A DNA stretch of 64,000 nt from contig NC_059478.1 in assembly GCF_018139145.2 (NCBI RefSeq), forward strand, positions 33,293,001 to 33,357,000, written 5' to 3'. Below the pieces are notes generated by a model. It was not told where the DNA came from and did no database searches. It worked only from the letters and a program-made list of their open reading frames with translations. The position numbers and the translations under genes are program-made. Of the stretch, positions 60,223 to 64,000 are shown piece after piece. Origin of the DNA: Gymnogyps californianus. Its lineage: Eukaryota; Chordata; Aves; Accipitriformes; Cathartidae. The first letter of the stretch is position 1. The number at the start of each line of letters is the position of its first letter.

Positions 60223-62012
60223 GTATCTTTTTTGTTTGTTTGTTTTCTCCCTTTTTCTCTATTATCTTTAAAAATAAACCTAAGATTTGGCTTGGATAAT
60301 ATATTATGTAGTAGAAAGCAAAACGTACTGCCTAAGTACGTTGATGTAAGTGGACCCAGAACTCACAGCTGGCTTCTCAGTTTGTATTTCATATTACTGA
60401 TGGCTGAAACAAGATACTTTATCTCAGCAAAAGTGCTCTGTGTACTTGGGAAACTTGTTTTTATACATTAAAATATTTATGAGGCAATTTTATATTGGTA
60501 AATCTCAAAGAGCCTTCCAAGAGGCATGGAGGCATCGCTTTTCCCACTGTACAGGAGAGGAGGCAGGTGCAGAGATGCTGTATCTTTGTGGCTGAGCTTC
60601 AGCTGGAAAACCAGCAATAAGCTCCTGTGCTCAGATAGTCACCTCGATGAGAAAAAACACCGAAAGACGAAAACGCCATACCTTGTGGCTTGATAATGAA
60701 TTGGCTTACACATCGGTCCTGGCTTTCGTTACTCTCCCTTGCTTCCAGCTTCTCTCTCATGCCTCTCCGTGAGTACTCCACTCCCGTGTGCTGGAGCCAC
60801 TCGCAACGCGACTGTCTCAGTCCATCTCTGACCCCAACCCTGGGCGTCAGGGGAGGACTCGGGGGTCCCAGCCAGGTCCAGCAGTGGCTCTGGCCACCGA
60901 GGCTGAGGAAGAAACATAGTACAGCCCAGCCCAGCCTCGAGGCAGACAGCCCCAGAATGGCCACTGGTGTGGAGGGAGAAGTGCCCCTTTTCCCACCCAT
61001 CCCCTTGCTAGAAATGTGCTCAGCGTGGGCCAGCAAGATACGTCAGGCATGGCCACGTGAAGGGAGTTCTGGAAATGGGGGGGAGGAGAGGAAAACAGTG
61101 GGAATTAGGGATACTTTCCATAAAGTAACTTCCAAGTCAGTCACACACAGTTGCTTGTCCTGTGCCTACTTGCTGTCACTTGTGTCGGCACTTCTGGCAG
61201 GGTAGATGGCATAATTAAGAAAACTTCGTCTGAAGGTCGAGTAGAAGTCATGTCTCTTCTGCTTCTGCGATTCTGGGGCTCAAACCACAAATATCTGGTC
61301 TTTTTACAATTGTCAGTTATTAACATGGGAAGATAGCGTGTCTTCAAACTGATGCTTAGATTTACAAGTTTCTAGATGGTGAGCACAGCTGAGAAACCCT
61401 AAATCGAAGCTAGAATGCACTGCAGTCACTGGTGGGGCCATGGAGCGGAAACGGACACCATGAGCCGACCTCTGGGCAGGGCAGGGCTCAGGATTTAGGT
61501 AAAAGAGCTGCACTGAGGCCATTTCTAAAGCTCTGTGGGAGCTTCTCAGGACCTTCAATGGAGCCCAGCTCCGTCCGAGCCTTGGGGCAGTGCCCAGGCT
61601 GTTCTGCTGCATGAGCTCTGCGTCCCTCTCCCTCCCCACATTTTAACCTGTTTCTCAGCACTGGGTGCAGAGTGCATTTAAATGCTGCTTTAACAAGCCT
61701 CTCCATAATCATAAAAGCCAGAACCGGTCTTTACACTGCAGTTTTTTCAGGGATGAGCCGACTCTCTTCTTCCCGGGGGGTATATCACCCGCCCGCGCTG
61801 CCCCAGACCTTACAGGGTTGGGTAAGCGGGCTGAGCAATGGGCAATGGTTGAAGCACTCAGGGAGACTTCAGCACTGTCATTTCCCATGTTCCCCACCCA
61901 GTTACGGTGGGATTTCCAGTGCTGCATCCCTCCTCATTTCATCCATCAGCATTACGAGAGGCGGGAGGGCTCCATGCTACCAGCCACTAACGAATCGCTT
62001 TGCCGTTTGCAG
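60223..62012 (+). other. PATJ: Last PATJ intron (1.8 kb)
   Basis: Donor gtatct, acceptor ccgtttgcag. It holds a SINE-like remnant at about 60500-60600 and a GC-rich stretch at about 60770-61060 with long overlapping open frames on both strands. The frame of the last exon is open for about 348 bases back into the intron. No second gene is recognisable. Confidence 0.85.
60500..60600 (+). mobile_element. Possible ancient MIR-like SINE remnant
   Basis: The order AAAGAGCCTTCCAAGAGG, then TTTTCCCACTGTACAGGAG and GAGGCAGGTGCAGAGATG resembles the second half of old CORE-SINEs (...TTTACAGATG.GGAAACTGAGGCACAGAG). It is strongly diverged and the match is by eye only. Confidence 0.35.
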
Positions 62013-62159
62013 GGAGCAGCTGCGGACGATGGCAGACTGAAGCGTGGCGATCAGATTTTAGCAGTTAATGGGGAAGCTTTGGAAGGTGTTACTCATGAGC
62101 AAGCTGTAGCTATTCTGAAGCGCCAGAAAGGAACTGTAACATTAACGGTGTTATCATGA
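62013..62159 (+). CDS. PATJ: PATJ last coding exon: second half of PDZ-E and stop
   Basis: Acceptor gtttgcag. It encodes GAAADDGRLKRGDQILAVNG, EALEGVTHEQAVAILKRQKG and TVTLTVLS, then TGA at 62157-62159. The His in GVTHEQA marks a class I domain. The protein ends directly at the last beta strand of the domain, as in the human protein. TVTLTVLS favours PATJ over MPDZ (TVTLMVLS). Confidence 0.98.
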   Translation, partial: GAAADDGRLKRGDQILAVNGEALEGVTHEQAVAILKRQKGTVTLTVLS

Positions 62160-62553
62160 ATGTCATTGCGCTTGCGGAGATAAATACAATTATTTTAGAA
62201 CATCAGTAGAGCTATAATAATACTGTTCAGCCCTGAGCAGAATGTAGAGCAAACCCTGGCAAAAATGAATCAGTATTCACGCCGTTGCCAGAAAGGGTAG
62301 TATGCATCTCGAGCTTCATTTAGCCTTCCACATTTATCAGCCTTTCTCCCCGCCCTCCCCTACTTCTGGTGGCTTTTGAGGTTTCTCTGGACAAGCTTAA
62401 TTAAGAAACTTCAAAGAACAATATCCATTTTACTTTATTTATACATCGGTTTATGCCCACTAGCCTGAACCCCAGTTGCAACTGCTGAACCTGGAATCAA
62501 TTCGCACACAAAAGAGAATTTAGATCATCAACTGATCTCATCTGATGAGCAGA

Positions 62554-62559
62554 AATAAA
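62554..62559 (+). terminator. PATJ: Candidate PATJ poly(A) signal, proximal
   Basis: Canonical AATAAA, 395 bases after the stop codon, with a TGACTTGTC-type stretch behind it. It is the first canonical hexamer of the 3' UTR. Confidence 0.5.
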
Positions 62560-62823
62560 TGCCGAGTGACTTGTCATCTCACTCATGATTTACTTATGCT
62601 AATTGTCCTTTCAAGTATGCCAGAAAACATTAGCAATGTAATTAAATTACCACTGTTCCAAATGATGAAATATCAAATTCTCCTCTGGGAAATTATTTGT
62701 GCTCAGCACAGTAAGTCTGATAGTCAAATGTGAACTTCTCATGTTTATCTTTTTGGGTAGGTCTATGGAAGTTAGTCAGAGGTAATTACTGTGATGTGTC
62801 AATTTGCAGCCTTTAGCATGAAA

Positions 62824-62829
62824 AATAAA
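62824..62829 (+). terminator. PATJ: Candidate PATJ poly(A) signal, distal
   Basis: A second canonical AATAAA, 665 bases after the stop, followed within 30 bases by a U-rich stretch (TTTATTTTTTTAGG) that fits a downstream element. An ATTAAA variant lies between the two at 62641-62646. Confidence 0.5.
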
Positions 62830-63276
62830 CTAGGGGAGAGGGAAATTTATTTTTTTAGGCTTTTAAAATGTTTGAGCCTTTTCAGATATTTAGGCAGCAT
62901 GAACAACAGCAGCGTATCTCGTTCTCTTCTAATTATATTTTTAAAGAAGAAGAAATGTGCTGATATATGCCAGGCATGTTGCATACAAAGGCAGTTGTTG
63001 TTGTGCCAAGTTGCAGCATAATTGTTCATCCTGAAACTTTAATGAAGACAAAAGTTTGCTTCGGCAATGTGATCTTGTAATTCTAGTAATGATGGTGAGC
63101 AGTCCCTCTGCACGTTGTCTTTAAGGCTAGATGAAGTTAATCCAAACCAGCAAACCGTTTTACATTTCCAAGAGTCTTCCCAGGATCAGATAGTGCAGGA
63201 AGAGGCTTTCACGGATCACAGAGGATGCTTTTCTCTGGGGGCTGCTGGAGTTCAATTTTGGATAATACCAAATAAT

Positions 63277-63600
63277 ACGAGGCGGCGGTGAGATGATCGC
63301 CGCGGAAGACTTCTGCGGCAGTTTAAGATGATGTCCTGCCGGGGCGGGCTGCCGTGCCCCTCCTCCCCAGGGCAGAGCATGCAGAAGGGGGTTCCTCAGC
63401 CCCCTCCGGCAACTCAGACAGCTCAGTCGAAGCCCCCGACTATTTTTTTTTTGGTTTAAGCTAAGCCAGGCGAGAGTGTGCTGAATGAAACCCACGAGGA
63501 GCCTTCCCAAGGCCTGTCCCGCTCTGCGCGGTGGCGGTGGGATGCAGGAACGTTCAGCCAAAAGTTAGCAACTTCGTTACGTGTCGCAGCCGTTCCTGCA
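63277..63600. promoter_or_regulatory. CpG-rich patch downstream of PATJ
   Basis: About 24 CpG fall within 320 bp (hand count), for example GAGGCGGCGG, GATCGCCGCGG and CTGCGCGG. A 133-codon minus-strand frame (63160-63561) overlaps it without a known domain. It could be a regulatory element between genes. Confidence 0.3.
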
Positions 63601-64000
63601 GTGATTATATGACCGTGGCCTTAGTGATTTAGCAAATGAATTTGGTAGGCAGATTAATGGCAATGCAAGTCATTGTGGTTTAATCTTCCTACCCAGAGGA
63701 ACAGTAGGGTTTTAGAGGAAGCAGCCCAGTCTGATTTGGACTATTTGGTATAATTTATAATGATGATGTAGCTGGGAGAAATGAAAGGGGGGGGTGTCAA
63801 AATTGGCTGCTCATTTTATGTGAAAAATCCCTGGAATTAAACGGAGAGAAGATTCAAAATCTGCAGTATAATAACTGAGTAGTGCAGGGTTTGTGTTAAA
63901 GGTACTGTTGTTCAGTGTGTTTTAGCTAGAGGGGGTATTTCCCCATTTTACGTAAAAGAACAGGTACTGAAGCGAGATGAACTACACCGAAACAAGCAAG

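Larger units (their letters stand above)
1..62829 (+). other. PATJ: PATJ (INADL) gene, 3' half: 18 exons, five PDZ domains and 3' UTR
   Basis: Eighteen exons with GT-AG junctions join into one open frame of 2051 nt (682 complete codons plus a split first codon, then TGA). Five PDZ domains are visible by their carboxylate-binding loops: [34 protein letters not shown] and GLGFSIVGG. The family is PATJ/MPDZ. PATJ is chosen because the linkers match the PATJ protein I remember and because the extra PDZ domain MPDZ carries after PDZ-A is absent. PATJ is the cytoplasmic scaffold of the CRB3-PALS1-PATJ polarity complex at tight junctions. The N-terminal L27 domain and first PDZ domains lie upstream of the window. 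The 3' boundary is provisional because it depends on which poly(A) signal is used. Confidence 0.95.
62160..64000 (+). other. PATJ: PATJ 3' UTR and downstream flank
   Basis: No open frame continues past the stop. Candidate poly(A) signals are AATAAA at 62554-62559, ATTAAA at 62641-62646 and AATAAA at 62824-62829. Beyond them lies a CpG-rich stretch (about 63277-63600) and AT-rich sequence to the end. The next gene is not reached. Confidence 0.75.

Noticed and set aside
60599..61205. Overlapping 145-codon (-) and 171-codon (+) open frames
   Set aside because: Opposite-strand frames over the same GC-rich stretch show no recognisable motif. They are most likely composition effects inside the last intron.
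1329..62159. Identity as MPDZ (MUPP1) instead of PATJ
   Set aside because: The PDZ domains are similar, but the linkers ([59 protein letters not shown]) and the end TVTLTVLS fit PATJ. The extra MPDZ domain that should follow PDZ-A is missing.
63160..63561. 133-codon minus-strand open frame downstream of PATJ
   Set aside because: It overlaps a CpG-rich patch, contains a poly-Lys/Asn part from the T8 tract and shows no known domain.
1..64000. CRISPR arrays, operons, ribosome binding sites, tRNA or rRNA genes
   Set aside because: No regularly spaced direct repeats, no tRNA A/B-box pair with a cloverleaf and no rRNA sequence were seen. The split-exon gene shows this is eukaryotic nuclear DNA.

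Overview
This window is vertebrate nuclear DNA, almost certainly from a bird. The protein-coding content is one gene read on the + strand. Its 18 exons are separated by long GT-AG introns. They encode the C-terminal 682 residues (plus a split first codon) of the multi-PDZ scaffold PATJ (Pals1-associated tight junction protein, also called INADL). The avian assignment rests on two mobile elements I recognise by eye: a CR1 LINE tail (about 3495-3625) and a 577-bp solo LTR of an abundant avian ERVL-like family (38026-38602) with a perfect 5-bp target duplication. PATJ is separated from its close paralogue MPDZ/MUPP1 by the linkers, for example [22 protein letters not shown] and [17 protein letters not shown], and by the C-terminus TVTLTVLS.

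Layout. Positions 1-1328 are the end of an upstream intron, with an unexplained GC-rich patch at the very start. Exons at 1329-1525 and 10316-10407 encode the first PDZ domain (called PDZ-A here). Exons at 19970-20042, 23451-23543, 28127-28198 and 28702-28819 encode an acidic, Ser-rich linker. Exons at 29427-29560, 43758-43841 and 45823-46016 encode PDZ-B, with a 14.2-kb intron inside it. The 45823 exon also starts PDZ-C, which continues in 47847-47994 and 49148-49234. A Ser-rich linker follows (49148-49234, 52095-52212, 53696-53733). PDZ-D lies in 53696-53733, 54022-54144, 54762-54866 and the start of 58309-58412. PDZ-E, the last domain, is in 60099-60222 and 62013-62159 and ends at a TGA at 62157-62159. 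Every exon junction keeps the reading frame. The rest, to 64000, is 3' UTR and downstream sequence with several candidate poly(A) signals.

Function. PATJ is known as the scaffold of the apical Crumbs complex (CRB3-PALS1-PATJ) at epithelial tight junctions. Its N-terminal L27 domain, outside this window, binds PALS1. Its C-terminal PDZ domains gather junction proteins; ZO-3 and claudin-1 are reported partners. The window therefore carries the ligand-binding half of the protein. Domains are lettered A-E because I am not certain of the published numbering; counting back from a ten-PDZ protein gives PDZ6-10.

I found no second gene, tRNA, rRNA, CRISPR array or other unknown system. The points most worth checking are a TAGTAG tandem splice acceptor, a tandem GTAGTA donor, a 72-bp frame-preserving exon that I do not recall from the human protein, two CpG-rich intronic patches (one with a TATA-like element upstream), and the intact solo LTR with its own promoter and poly(A) signals on the opposite strand.
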